DNA from: a virus
DNA: 34,415 nucleotides
IMG/VR virus record: IMGVR_UViG_3300028553_000097
Span: 1-34,415 of that record
Direction: 5' to 3' (one strand)
Shown: positions 14,575 to 21,032 of the stretch, piece after piece
Numbering within the stretch: position 1 is the first letter of the stretch
Layout of the letters: each line of letters opens with the position of its first letter
The notes under the pieces: generated by a model
The model's database searches: none
Told to the model about the DNA's origin: nothing
Seen by the model: only the letters and a program-made list of their open reading frames with translations
Translations under genes and position numbers: made by a program

Positions 14575-14792
14575 TCAGCGGCCTCCAGTGCAGCCCTAAA
14601 CGCTTCCTCATGGTCCTGCCAAATTGAGATCGCATCTGCATCTGTCAGACGATACCCGGCAGCGCGGACCATGATCCCGATGACGCTTGGGGGCTTGCCT
14701 TGCATCGCCAGCTTGCGGGCGTAGCCAACAGCGGCGGCGCTTAAGGTTGTGTTTTCGTTCGCGTGGTTTTTCATGCGAGTGATCTGGCTCAT
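14571..14792 (-). CDS. Hypothetical protein (73 aa)
   Basis: A 73-residue protein starting MSQITRMKNHANENTT. The rest, YARKLAMQGKPPSVIGIMV with AAGYRLTDADAISIWQDHEEAF, looks like a small helix-turn-helix or regulator-type fold but is not recognised. ATG 14792 overlaps the previous stop (ATGA). Confidence 0.58.
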   Translation of the reverse strand: MSQITRMKNHANENTTLSAAAVGYARKLAMQGKPPSVIGIMVRAAGYRLTDADAISIWQDHEEAFRAALEAAE

Positions 14793-14983
14793 GGCTTCAC
14801 CCCGTCCAGCGCGTTCGCGGCCTTCACCAACAGATCCGTCTTGACGATGGCAAACCCGCCAGCGTTCAGAGCTTCGTAGGCAGCCCACGCGTAATCGGTC
14901 CACTTGGTGTCCATGTCGTGAGCGTTCGCCATCGCATCAGCGATAATGTCGAGGATGTCGTCTCTGGTTTTGTTGTCGCTCAT
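14789..14983 (-). CDS. Hypothetical protein (64 aa)
   Basis: A 64-residue acidic protein (DDILDIIADAMANAHDMDTKWTDYAWAAYEAL in outline). It starts on the last base of the recT stop (TGATG), so it is translationally coupled to recT. Function unknown. Confidence 0.58.
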   Translation of the reverse strand: MSDNKTRDDILDIIADAMANAHDMDTKWTDYAWAAYEALNAGGFAIVKTDLLVKAANALDGVKP

Positions 14984-15786
14984 CACTCAACCTCAAGGAT
15001 CGAAGCTGCCTTGCTCTGGCCAGCCGTAGACAGGCGAGCGATGATGTCGGCGTTCAGCTCTTTCAGTTCGGCAACATCCTCGACCGATGCGCAGAACGAA
15101 CGGTCATCTTCGAGCTTGGAAAGGAACCCGGCTTCGTCGGCAATCGGCTCTGGCGCGTCTTGAGCCTGTTCGACGGCGGTGACTTTCGGCGGCTCCGGCG
15201 CGTCTGGAATGTCCAGCGTTTCAGCTTTCTGCGGCGTGATATCCCGCATGGCGTCTTGCTGTTCTTCTGCCACTTGCAGGCCGCGCAACACGTCAGCCGC
15301 GCCATCCCGCACCGCCCACGAACGGGCGCGCATCTGCACCATACGTTGCGGATATTGCGTCCACGGGCCTGTTTTGGTCGCCAGACCGGCGCGCTTGGCA
15401 TCGGCCATAGAGAATGACCGCGTGACCGTATGCCCGTCACGGCGCGTTAAAACGCACGTAGCCTTGAGCGTTGCGCCGTCGCCTTCAATCGTCTCGTCCA
15501 GCTTGTGACCGGCCTTCGTCACCATTGCGGGAAGAATATCTCCCCAAAGACTTGGCCGTCCGTTGATGACGGCGATGCTTTGCAGGGAGACAATCGGGCT
15601 GATCCCGATCTCCATCCCCCACATGATCGCGGCGGCGGTGTCTTCCGGCTTGTCCTTGAAGCAAGCCGGTATCATGCCGGTTTTGCAAAGCACGGTGGAC
15701 ATGCGCCACACGCTTTCGAAGTCGGTCGGGATGATCCCGTGTGCGCTGGCCATGAGAGGGGCGCGAATTGGGCTGATCTCGTTCAT
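14983..15786 (-). CDS. recT: RecT family single-strand annealing protein
   Basis: A 267-residue RecT-type annealing protein for homologous recombination of phage DNA. The conserved core is visible: FESVWRMSTVLCKTGMIPAC, PEDTAAAIMWGMEIGISP, LQSIAVINGRPSLWGD (about residues 22-85), then RARSWAVRDGAADVL near 155. The C-terminal third is acidic and Pro-rich. The usual RecE-like exonuclease partner is not evident; the adjacent 324-residue gene is not an obvious nuclease. ATG 15786 lies two bases after the upstream stop. Confidence 0.9.
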   Translation of the reverse strand: MNEISPIRAPLMASAHGIIPTDFESVWRMSTVLCKTGMIPACFKDKPEDTAAAIMWGMEIGISPIVSLQSIAVINGRPSLWGDILPAMVTKAGHKLDETIEGDGATLKATCVLTRRDGHTVTRSFSMADAKRAGLATKTGPWTQYPQRMVQMRARSWAVRDGAADVLRGLQVAEEQQDAMRDITPQKAETLDIPDAPEPPKVTAVEQAQDAPEPIADEAGFLSKLEDDRSFCASVEDVAELKELNADIIARLSTAGQSKAASILEVE

Positions 15787-15787
15787 T

Positions 15788-16762
15788 TTAAACCGCGACC
15801 TTCTCATGGACCGTTTCTACACCCGGAACATTTGCCCCCGCCTTGGCTTGCGCCGCCGCAACCTTCTCGACAGCCGCCCGAACGTCGGGATGGTCTTTGA
15901 CGTGCGCGAGCGTCGCCGCATAATCGCGAACGATGTATTTCGTCACCGTACGCAGGCTCGTTTTCTTGCCGAACTGACCGCCAGCCGTGACCGGCTTAGG
16001 CGCTTCGAAGATCGGCAGTTCAGGCTCTGCCGGTGGCGGTGAAGTCATCGCGGCAATGGGGTCCGCCTTCATCAGCGCGGCTTGCTCTTTCGCGATCCGT
16101 TCGCGCTCGGCAGCCACACGGGCAACTTCGGCGGCATGCTTTGCGCGGGCCTCGTCCTCAATGCGCTTGTTCTCGGCATTGAGATAAACGGTCTGCGCAG
16201 CAAGCAACGATTTGACGGTCGTTTCAGCCTCGGCAATCGACGGCTTGAACTTCTCGTCCACCTCGCGGCCACCGTCCAAGAACGGTTGCTTTTCGACTTT
16301 GTGTTCGGCCTCGGCTTTCTTCTTGAGGCCGTTCAGTTGGTCGCGATAGTTCGCAATCGTGTCGCTCTCGACCTTGGTTTTGATCTTGCCGCCAAGGCCC
16401 TTGAGCCATGTCAGCGCTTCTTCGATCACAAGGCCGATCTGTTCGGCAATCGGTAGCGCTGCGGCGTTCCCGCCCAACGGCGCAACATCACCAGGGAACA
16501 AGCCGGTGGCAAACGCTTCCTTAGCGGCCTCGTTGCTGACCGGAAACTTGGCGCACGAAATCCAGATATCGTTCGGCGCGATCTGGTTGCTCTTGTTGCC
16601 GACCGCCGCAACGAGTTCGCCGGACGCCTTATTGCGCCAGGTCGCGACGGGCACCCATTGGCCGTTGCGCTTGGTCTTATAAAACCCGATCTGAGGGTTT
16701 CCCTCTTCGACCGTGAAAGAACCCGTTTCCAGCGCCGCGCGCCACCATGCATAATCGTCCAT
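15788..16762 (-). CDS. RecT-associated hypothetical protein with coiled coil
   Basis: A 324-residue protein directly upstream of recT. Residues 1-75 form a domain starting MDDYAWWRAALETGSF. A long helical stretch (about 130-225) includes KKKAEAEHKVEKQPFLDGGR and an Ala/Glu/Lys/Arg-rich coiled coil. A Pro-rich linker precedes a C-terminal domain (TSLRTVTKYIVRDYAATLAH). Similar proteins accompany phage RecT genes, possibly helping DNA annealing, but the function is not established. The start overlaps the upstream stop by one base. Confidence 0.68.
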   Translation of the reverse strand: MDDYAWWRAALETGSFTVEEGNPQIGFYKTKRNGQWVPVATWRNKASGELVAAVGNKSNQIAPNDIWISCAKFPVSNEAAKEAFATGLFPGDVAPLGGNAAALPIAEQIGLVIEEALTWLKGLGGKIKTKVESDTIANYRDQLNGLKKKAEAEHKVEKQPFLDGGREVDEKFKPSIAEAETTVKSLLAAQTVYLNAENKRIEDEARAKHAAEVARVAAERERIAKEQAALMKADPIAAMTSPPPAEPELPIFEAPKPVTAGGQFGKKTSLRTVTKYIVRDYAATLAHVKDHPDVRAAVEKVAAAQAKAGANVPGVETVHEKVAV

Positions 16763-16887
16763 CACTTCACCGCCATCGCCATCGCCAAAATCACGCCACC
16801 CATTGCGGCAAAACTTAAAATCACGGCCAGCCCTGCCATTAGGCCGACTAAATCAAGCGCCTTCGTCTGGTTTTTCGAAAGTTGCAC
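16762..16887 (-). CDS. Small membrane protein (41 aa)
   Basis: A 41-codon gene starting at GTG 16887 with a strong AGGGGG site five bases upstream. The protein begins MQLSKNQTKALDLVGLMAG and continues as a single hydrophobic Ala/Met/Val/Ile-rich helix ending AMAVK. Its stop overlaps the next gene's start (TGATG). Function unknown. Confidence 0.55.
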   Translation of the reverse strand: MQLSKNQTKALDLVGLMAGLAVILSFAAMGGVILAMAMAVK

Positions 16888-16940
16888 GTTGCCCCCTGAG
16901 ATTGAAAACGCATGACGCAACGCCACTAATTGATTTATTG

Positions 16941-17180
16941 CTAGGCTTGAATGCCTTCGCTCTTTTGAATTTTGTCCACTAGTCCAAGCAGGAACATGAC
17001 GACGTTGATGCTTGGTTCGGTCTTGCGCAGTTTTTCAACTTCGCGTTCGATCCAAAGAACGGAGTCCAGCACCGTTTCAAGCTCTAGAACTTCGGTTTCG
17101 TCGCCTCGCAGTTTCGGCTTGAACGCTGGCACTTCGCGGACTGGCGGCGCTCTGCCGGGAAGGGTGTGGATGTTGCTCAT
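16941..17180 (-). CDS. Hypothetical protein (79 aa)
   Basis: A 79-residue protein with a Pro-rich N-terminus (TLPGRAPPVREVPAFKPKL) and a helical C-terminal half (VLDSVLWIEREVEKLR, then INVVMFLLGLVDKIQ). ATG 17180 overlaps the previous stop by four bases. No family recognised. Confidence 0.58.
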   Translation of the reverse strand: MSNIHTLPGRAPPVREVPAFKPKLRGDETEVLELETVLDSVLWIEREVEKLRKTEPSINVVMFLLGLVDKIQKSEGIQA

Positions 17181-17389
17181 TCGTCCCATCCGTTGCCGCT
17201 AACGAATTGAATTGATCCATTCGTCGCTTCGGTTATCAACGCGCGTGCATCGTCAGGGCTTTTTGCTGCAAAGATGTCCTTCACCAGCTTGTCAGCCTTG
17301 TCTTTCTCACCTAGCTTTTTTAAAAAACGGGTTGCAATTCCACACGCAACCATCGTGTTGCCTTTTGGACTATTGATATCAATGACCAT
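17177..17389 (-). CDS. Hypothetical protein (70 aa)
   Basis: A 70-residue helical protein: MVIDINSPKGNTMVACGIATRF in outline, then LKKLGEKDKADKLVKDIFAAKSPDDARALI. It ends in an ATGA overlap with the next gene. Function unknown. Confidence 0.56.
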   Translation of the reverse strand: MVIDINSPKGNTMVACGIATRFLKKLGEKDKADKLVKDIFAAKSPDDARALITEATNGSIQFVSGNGWDE

Positions 17390-17399
17390 GTGTCAGCCC

Positions 17400-17594
17400 C
17401 TACGTTTTGAAATGGTCGGGTGCGATCTGGTACCCCTCAAACCGCACCCGGTTTATCGCCCGCCAATGAAATGGATGGGCAATGGTGAATTAGTGCTGGA
17501 CGGCCTGCTTAGATTCAAACCGTCCAGCCTTATCGCCGCCGTGCGTTTTGGAGACGCCCCTGGAGAGACAAGCGCGCACTGGCGGCAATTGGAA
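17400..17594 (-). other. Gap in the leftward operon with two hairpins
   Basis: This 195-base gap contains two perfect inverted repeats: GGGTGCG 17418-17424 with CGCACCC 17443-17449, and GCTGGACGG 17495-17503 with CCGTCCAGC 17520-17528. Neither has a T tract. A minus-strand frame (17453-17668, overlapping the upstream gene) and a plus-strand frame (from 17412) cross it, but neither has a convincing ribosome site or protein character. I see no supported gene here. Confidence 0.5.
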
Positions 17595-17915
17595 TTATAG
17601 CGCCCTCGCGTCGTGGGTGCCGTATTCGCGGTTGGCGTTAAAATTGGACCAGCCTTCGACGTCGTCACTGATCGTAGCCAAATCGTCCTTAAGGTGCTGC
17701 GAAAGGCTGTGGCTCAGCATCGACCAAATGACGCCGTCACCCCGGCGATACTCGGCCCGCTTCTTGCCAAATTCCATGTTGTTGAGAGAGACAATTTCAA
17801 TGTCCCCCAGCGTGTCGAGTTCGACGTACCCGCTGTGCAGATATCCGGCTGTAATGCCGTTGATCAGGAGCGGCGCTTCTTCAAAGCTGATGCGGTGTCC
17901 GTCGTAGCTGGTCAT
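17595..17915 (-). CDS. Hypothetical protein (106 aa)
   Basis: A 106-residue acidic protein starting MTSYDGHRISFEEAPLLING and containing YVELDTLGDIEIVSLNNMEFG, probably a small beta-rich fold. GGGAGAGAAA precedes its ATG; the same leader type (GGGGAGAGAG) precedes the first gene of the operon. It lies 36 bases after the repeat-protein gene. Function unknown. Confidence 0.6.
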   Translation of the reverse strand: MTSYDGHRISFEEAPLLINGITAGYLHSGYVELDTLGDIEIVSLNNMEFGKKRAEYRRGDGVIWSMLSHSLSQHLKDDLATISDDVEGWSNFNANREYGTHDARAL

Positions 17916-17951
17916 TTTCTCTCTCCCTGTGGTCTAATGCAGACTGATGTT

Positions 17952-18247
<296 letters not shown>

Positions 18248-18260
<13 letters not shown>

Positions 18261-18634
18261 TTTGACGCCTCGCATTTGAGAAGGCCAATCAGGGCGCGAC
18301 GTGGGGCTTTAATGGTGCCTCCCATGTCGAGTTTTGTTTCAGGCTGTGGGCCTTTGGCCGCAAGTTCGCCAAGCCCTTGCGAGGTGCCCCATCGGCGGAC
18401 GTTTTTAGCGTTGGTGATGATGACCCAATCACCTGAAATCTCGACATCGCCTACGTAAACAAAGCCACGATCAAGAATGACGATGTTGAGACCTTCCGAA
18501 GTGCTGTCTGATCTGCATGGAGCGCTTGACGTTGCGGTCTTGCCACCTAGCGCAGCTTCGATCTGCTTGCCGGTCTCGATTGCCTCTTTAGCCTGACCGA
18601 TAGCCTGACCGATAGTGAGTGTGTTGATGTCCAC
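18248..18634 (-). CDS. Hypothetical protein (128 aa), first gene of leftward operon
   Basis: A 128-residue protein starting at GTG 18634 with AGGGGAGAG about seven bases upstream. The frame is open to 18721, but that would place the start upstream of the predicted transcription start. The N-terminal part has a small duplication (IGQAIGQAKEA, from a 12-base tandem repeat), then KQIEAALGGK. The C-terminal half is beta-rich (LNIVILDRGFVYVGDVEISGDWVIITNAKNVRRW in outline), ending in a basic segment. It resembles short phage early proteins but no function can be given. Confidence 0.62.
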
Positions 18635-18677
18635 GTTTTCTCTCTCCCCTAGCGCCCTGTCTGTTGGGCATGGGGAG

Positions 18678-18731
18678 AGATTATTCACGCTGGGTGAAAG
18701 TGTCAATGGATAAAATTTCACGTAGCATGAA
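18678..18731 (-). promoter_or_regulatory. Leftward early promoter with two operators
   Basis: Minus-strand promoter: TTGACA at 18701-18706 (-35) and TAATCT at 18678-18683 (-10), spacing 17. Two 15-base partial palindromes lie on it: TTCACGCTGGGTGAA at 18684-18698, inside the spacer, and TTCACGTAGCATGAA at 18717-18731, just upstream of the -35. Their shared TTCAC-N5-RTGAA shape and positions suggest binding sites for the CI-like or Cro-like protein. The mRNA would start near 18671, before GTG 18634. Confidence 0.75.
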
Positions 18732-18776
18732 AAAATGTGGACGCTGACCTAACGCATGGTACGCACACATTTTTTC
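18729..18776. terminator. AT-rich inverted repeat, probable bidirectional terminator
   Basis: A perfect 11-bp inverted repeat, GAAAAAATGTG at 18729-18739 and CACATTTTTTC at 18766-18776, with a 26-base loop. On either strand the second arm ends in six T residues. It lies downstream of the repressor gene and upstream of the leftward promoter, so it could stop repressor transcripts from entering the early operon. The left arm touches the distal operator. Confidence 0.45.
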
Positions 18777-18834
18777 GTTGACGCACCGCATGGCAGCGAA
18801 CTAAATTAGAACGCACTAATAAGAGAGTGGGGGA

Positions 18835-19131
18835 TTAGTTGGTTTTGCGTAGTTGTCGCACAGCATGTATGGCGGCATGTATTTCACGACGTAAGGCGGA
18901 TTGGTCGCCTCGATAGATGTAATCGAGGGACAAACGATGGGCATCACAGAGAGCGTGAGCAAACTTCAAGTCCGGCATGTTTTTGCCGGTCTCATACTGG
19001 TTATACGTAGACGACGCTATGCCCGCCCGCGCCGCAAATTCTCGCTGATCAAGCCCAACGGCAGCTCGCACGAGCGCGAGGCGTCTACCGACGCCAGCTT
19101 TAGTCCGGTCGAATTCATCACTGTTTTCCAT
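18835..19131 (-). CDS. CI-like repressor (HTH XRE family)
   Basis: A 98-residue XRE-family regulator. The helix-turn-helix is RLALVRAAVGLDQREFAARAGIASSTYNQYETG in outline (about residues 17-50), followed by PDLKFAHALCDAHRLSLDYIY and a short C-terminal helix. There is no LexA-like peptidase domain, so induction by RecA-stimulated self-cleavage is not expected; an antirepressor or another route would be needed. I chose Met at 19131 because starting at 19203 would leave only 14 bases to the divergent gene and run across its promoter. Divergent orientation to a Cro-like gene marks this as the immunity switch. Confidence 0.83.
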   Translation of the reverse strand: MENSDEFDRTKAGVGRRLALVRAAVGLDQREFAARAGIASSTYNQYETGKNMPDLKFAHALCDAHRLSLDYIYRGDQSALRREIHAAIHAVRQLRKTN

Positions 19132-19182
19132 GGGGATGAAGATAATCCACAGCCGGACGGAGAAGAAATAGACCAGGCCAAC

Positions 19183-19222
19183 TTGACTTCTTTCATGCAC
19201 CATAAATATAATCGTGCATGAA
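19183..19222 (+). promoter_or_regulatory. Rightward promoter and palindromic operator
   Basis: TTGACT at 19183-19188 and TATAAT at 19207-19212 (spacing 18) form a strong rightward promoter. A perfect 9-bp inverted repeat, TTCATGCAC at 19192-19200 and GTGCATGAA at 19214-19222, brackets the -10 box. The right arm contains the ATG of the Cro-like gene at 19218. The predicted start site is at or next to that ATG, so the transcript would be leaderless or nearly so. Confidence 0.78.
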
Positions 19223-19460
19223 CACCATTACCACAATCCCTGAACTTGTGAAGGCATTCGGCGGCACGTGCCGGTTTGCTGAATTTTTAGAGATCGTGCC
19301 CGGCGCGGTTAGCAACATGCTGAGGGATGAATGTATTCCTCGCGGTTACCACCTTCAGGTTTACCTTGAGGCCAAGAAGCGCGGAATTACGCTGGATCTT
19401 CATGCCTTGGGGATGGCGGGCCGCCCTAAGCAGCGGCCTTTAGCGGGGGCCGCTGCATGA
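19218..19460 (+). CDS. Cro-like HTH regulator
   Basis: An 80-residue DNA-binding protein. Residues 6-50 (IPELVKAFGGTCRFAEFLEIV with PGAVSNMLRDECIPRGYHLQVYLEAKKRG) match the YdaS/Cro-like helix-turn-helix fold, and the tail is basic and Ala-rich (GRPKQRPLAG). It is divergent from the CI-like gene and first in the rightward operon, so it probably represses the repressor promoter and tunes early transcription. No ribosome site precedes ATG 19218, which fits a leaderless mRNA. Confidence 0.82.
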   Translation: MNTITTIPELVKAFGGTCRFAEFLEIVPGAVSNMLRDECIPRGYHLQVYLEAKKRGITLDLHALGMAGRPKQRPLAGAAA

Positions 19461-19591
19461 TCCACCTACTCGACTGGTCCAGCGTCATCCTCATTTGCGT
19501 GACTATTCTTGCCGTCAAGTGGCTCGCTGATGCTCTTTTCGACGGCGATGACACTGCAACTGAGATCGTCACTAAGCCTGGCGACGACTAA
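19457..19591 (+). CDS. Small membrane protein (44 aa)
   Basis: A 44-codon gene whose ATG overlaps the Cro-like stop (ATGA). The protein has one hydrophobic helix (SSVILICVTILAVKWLADAL, about residues 8-27) and an acidic tail (DGDDTATEIVTKPGDD). It is probably an inner-membrane peptide. Function unknown. Confidence 0.58.
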   Translation: MIHLLDWSSVILICVTILAVKWLADALFDGDDTATEIVTKPGDD

Positions 19592-19595
19592 CGCC

Positions 19596-19650
19596 AACCT
19601 TTAATAACGCCCATCATTATTAAAGGATACGGCCTGAACCTTTAGTAACA
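19596..19650 (+). promoter_or_regulatory. Repeated CCTTTAATAA element before the gcrA-like genes
   Basis: CCTTTAATAA at 19598-19607 and its exact complement TTATTAAAGG at 19617-19626 form a 10-bp hairpin with a nine-base loop. A near-copy, CCTTTAGTAA, follows at about 19639-19648. The element lies in the only untranslated gap (19592-19702) of this part of the operon. It may be an operator, an RNA hairpin or a replication-related repeat. Confidence 0.5.
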
Positions 19651-19702
19651 GCGTCCCCGTTTTTGTTGCGTGTGTTCAACCCTCAATCTCAGGGATCAAC
19701 CC

Positions 19703-19867
19703 ATGCTGCCTAAACTCTTGTGGCCACCATCAGATCGGATGCAACCAGATGCCGACGCCAGCACGGACCGAAAATGGGACGGAACTCAGTTTGAGCCCGT
19801 CACCGACGAAGAACTCGATGATCTCCTTACCCGTTGCGAACGGGGGCACTTCGGCCATGCTCACTAA
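19703..19867 (+). CDS. Small acidic protein (54 aa)
   Basis: A 54-residue protein (MLPKLLWPPSDRMQPDADAS, then GTQFEPVTDEELDDLLTRCERGHFGHAH). CAGGGA lies eight bases before ATG 19703; the frame is open to 19670. It overlaps the gcrA-like start by eleven bases. Function unknown. Confidence 0.55.
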   Translation: MLPKLLWPPSDRMQPDADASTDRKWDGTQFEPVTDEELDDLLTRCERGHFGHAH

Positions 19868-20381
19868 TTCGCATTGCTGGAATGATGAACGGGTTGAACT
19901 CCTCAAGAAGCTGTGGGCTGATGGCAAGTCGTGCGCAATCATTGCGCGTCAATTGGGGGGCGTCACCCGCAGCGCTGTCATCGGCAAAATCACTCGGCTT
20001 GGGTTACAGCAGCGCAGCACAACGCAACGTCAGAAGTTTTCGCGCCGTCGCGCCAACATCGAAAAAGCAACGATCATCCAGCGCCCTAAGGCTGGATTTG
20101 CCAGCATCCAGTACATCAGCAAATCGGCGACCAAAACGATTTGCGTTGATCCGCTTCCTTTACCTGTTGCGACCGACGCTGGTCGTGTTCGCTTTTCCGA
20201 CCTTCAAGCCGGTGCCTGCAAATGGATATGCAACGATCCTCGTGACGGCGCGATGGCGTGCGGTGAGGCCCAAGTTCCTGGTCTGCCCTATTGCCCCAGC
20301 CATTGCGCCCGCGCCTATCAGGCACCCGAAATCAAGCCGCGCGCAGCCAAACGCAAGGAGCTGGTCTATGTCCAGGCATAA
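19857..20381 (+). CDS. gcrA: GcrA-family cell cycle regulator homologue
   Basis: A 174-residue GcrA homologue. The N-terminal domain is clear: CWNDERVELLKKLWADGKSCAII, ARQLGGVTRSAVIGKITRLGL (about residues 7-50), the DNA-binding part. The C-terminal zinc-finger-like part has CKWICNDPRD and CGEAQVPGLPYCPSHCARAYQ (about 130-155). GcrA acts with sigma70 at promoters carrying CcrM-methylated GANTC sites and controls division and DNA-metabolism genes in Alphaproteobacteria. A phage copy could redirect host cell-cycle transcription or activate phage promoters in a methylation-dependent manner. The frame is open upstream to 19749; ATG 19857 gives the family N-terminus. Confidence 0.9.
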   Translation: MLTNSHCWNDERVELLKKLWADGKSCAIIARQLGGVTRSAVIGKITRLGLQQRSTTQRQKFSRRRANIEKATIIQRPKAGFASIQYISKSATKTICVDPLPLPVATDAGRVRFSDLQAGACKWICNDPRDGAMACGEAQVPGLPYCPSHCARAYQAPEIKPRAAKRKELVYVQA

Positions 20382-20598
20382 CCCAATCATGCACCGCGAA
20401 ACCGTGCTCGCCAGCCTCTCCAAAGCAGGACGGGTCAATCAGCCATTCACGCCGATTTGTGCGTTCGATCTGCCATTCGATGAATACCGGATTCCGCAAG
20501 CCCCTCTCCCGGAGTACGCGGATCGCCCGTCCAGTCATTCCCTCTGCAAAGCGCCCGCAGGACTGGACGGGCGAAATCTCACGATCACTAAGGACTGA
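20368..20598 (+). CDS. Hypothetical protein (76 aa)
   Basis: A 76-residue protein, overlapping the gcrA-like 3' end by 14 bases, with an AAGGAG site seven bases before ATG 20368. Sequence: MSRHNPIMHRETVLASLSKAG in outline, then PFTPICAFDLPFDEYRIPQAPLPEY. No recognised family. Its stop is followed by the 20608 hairpin. Confidence 0.55.
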   Translation: MSRHNPIMHRETVLASLSKAGRVNQPFTPICAFDLPFDEYRIPQAPLPEYADRPSSHSLCKAPAGLDGRNLTITKD

Positions 20599-20601
20599 AA
20601 C

Positions 20602-20630
20602 GAAAAACCCCACCGCTAGGAACGGTGGGG
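20602..20630 (-). terminator. Terminator hairpin facing the minus strand
   Basis: An 8-bp perfect stem, CCCCACCG at 20608-20615 and CGGTGGGG at 20623-20630. Read on the plus strand it is not followed by T residues. Read on the minus strand it is followed by TTTTTCG. It is therefore a better terminator for leftward, antisense transcription. Confidence 0.5.
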
Positions 20631-20673
20631 CTGGCGAAACACTAGAAAGCATCGAACAAGGAAACTTTAGCAC

Positions 20674-21018
20674 ATGACACAAATCAACGGCAAACCCTTC
20701 ACCGATACGCTCGGTGAAATCGAGGGAGGCCAAATCCTACGTGATTTGACGGAGGCTCTTCGCAACGTCACGCACGCCGTTCGCGAGACCCGCAAAAAGG
20801 GTAAGCTCACGCTTACGGTAGAGCTTGTCCCGACTGGCCGTGGATCAATTGAAGTCCACGCGGATTACAAAGCCGTGGAACCAGAACATGACCGCCCATC
20901 CACAACATTTTTTGTGGCGCCTGATGGAACGCTGATGCGGGACGACCCCAATCAGCCGCGTTTGCCTCTCCGAGAGGTCAAAGGCGCTGCGAATGAACCC
21001 ATCAAGACAGTCGGCTAA
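20674..21018 (+). CDS. Hypothetical protein upstream of DUF2303 gene
   Basis: A 114-residue protein (MTQINGKPFTDTLGEIEGGQ, LRDLTEALRNVTHAVRET, KGKLTLTVELVPTGRGSIEV). It probably has an N-terminal helix and a beta-rich middle. A small gene of this kind commonly precedes DUF2303 genes in phages. AAGGAAA lies about nine bases before the ATG. Function unknown. Confidence 0.65.
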   Translation: MTQINGKPFTDTLGEIEGGQILRDLTEALRNVTHAVRETRKKGKLTLTVELVPTGRGSIEVHADYKAVEPEHDRPSTTFFVAPDGTLMRDDPNQPRLPLREVKGAANEPIKTVG

Positions 21019-21032
21019 TAAGGATTTTTCAA

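Noticed and set aside
17412-17600. Plus-strand frame in the leftward-operon gap
   Set aside because: It would oppose all neighbours, has no clear ribosome site and crosses two perfect hairpins that better explain the sequence.
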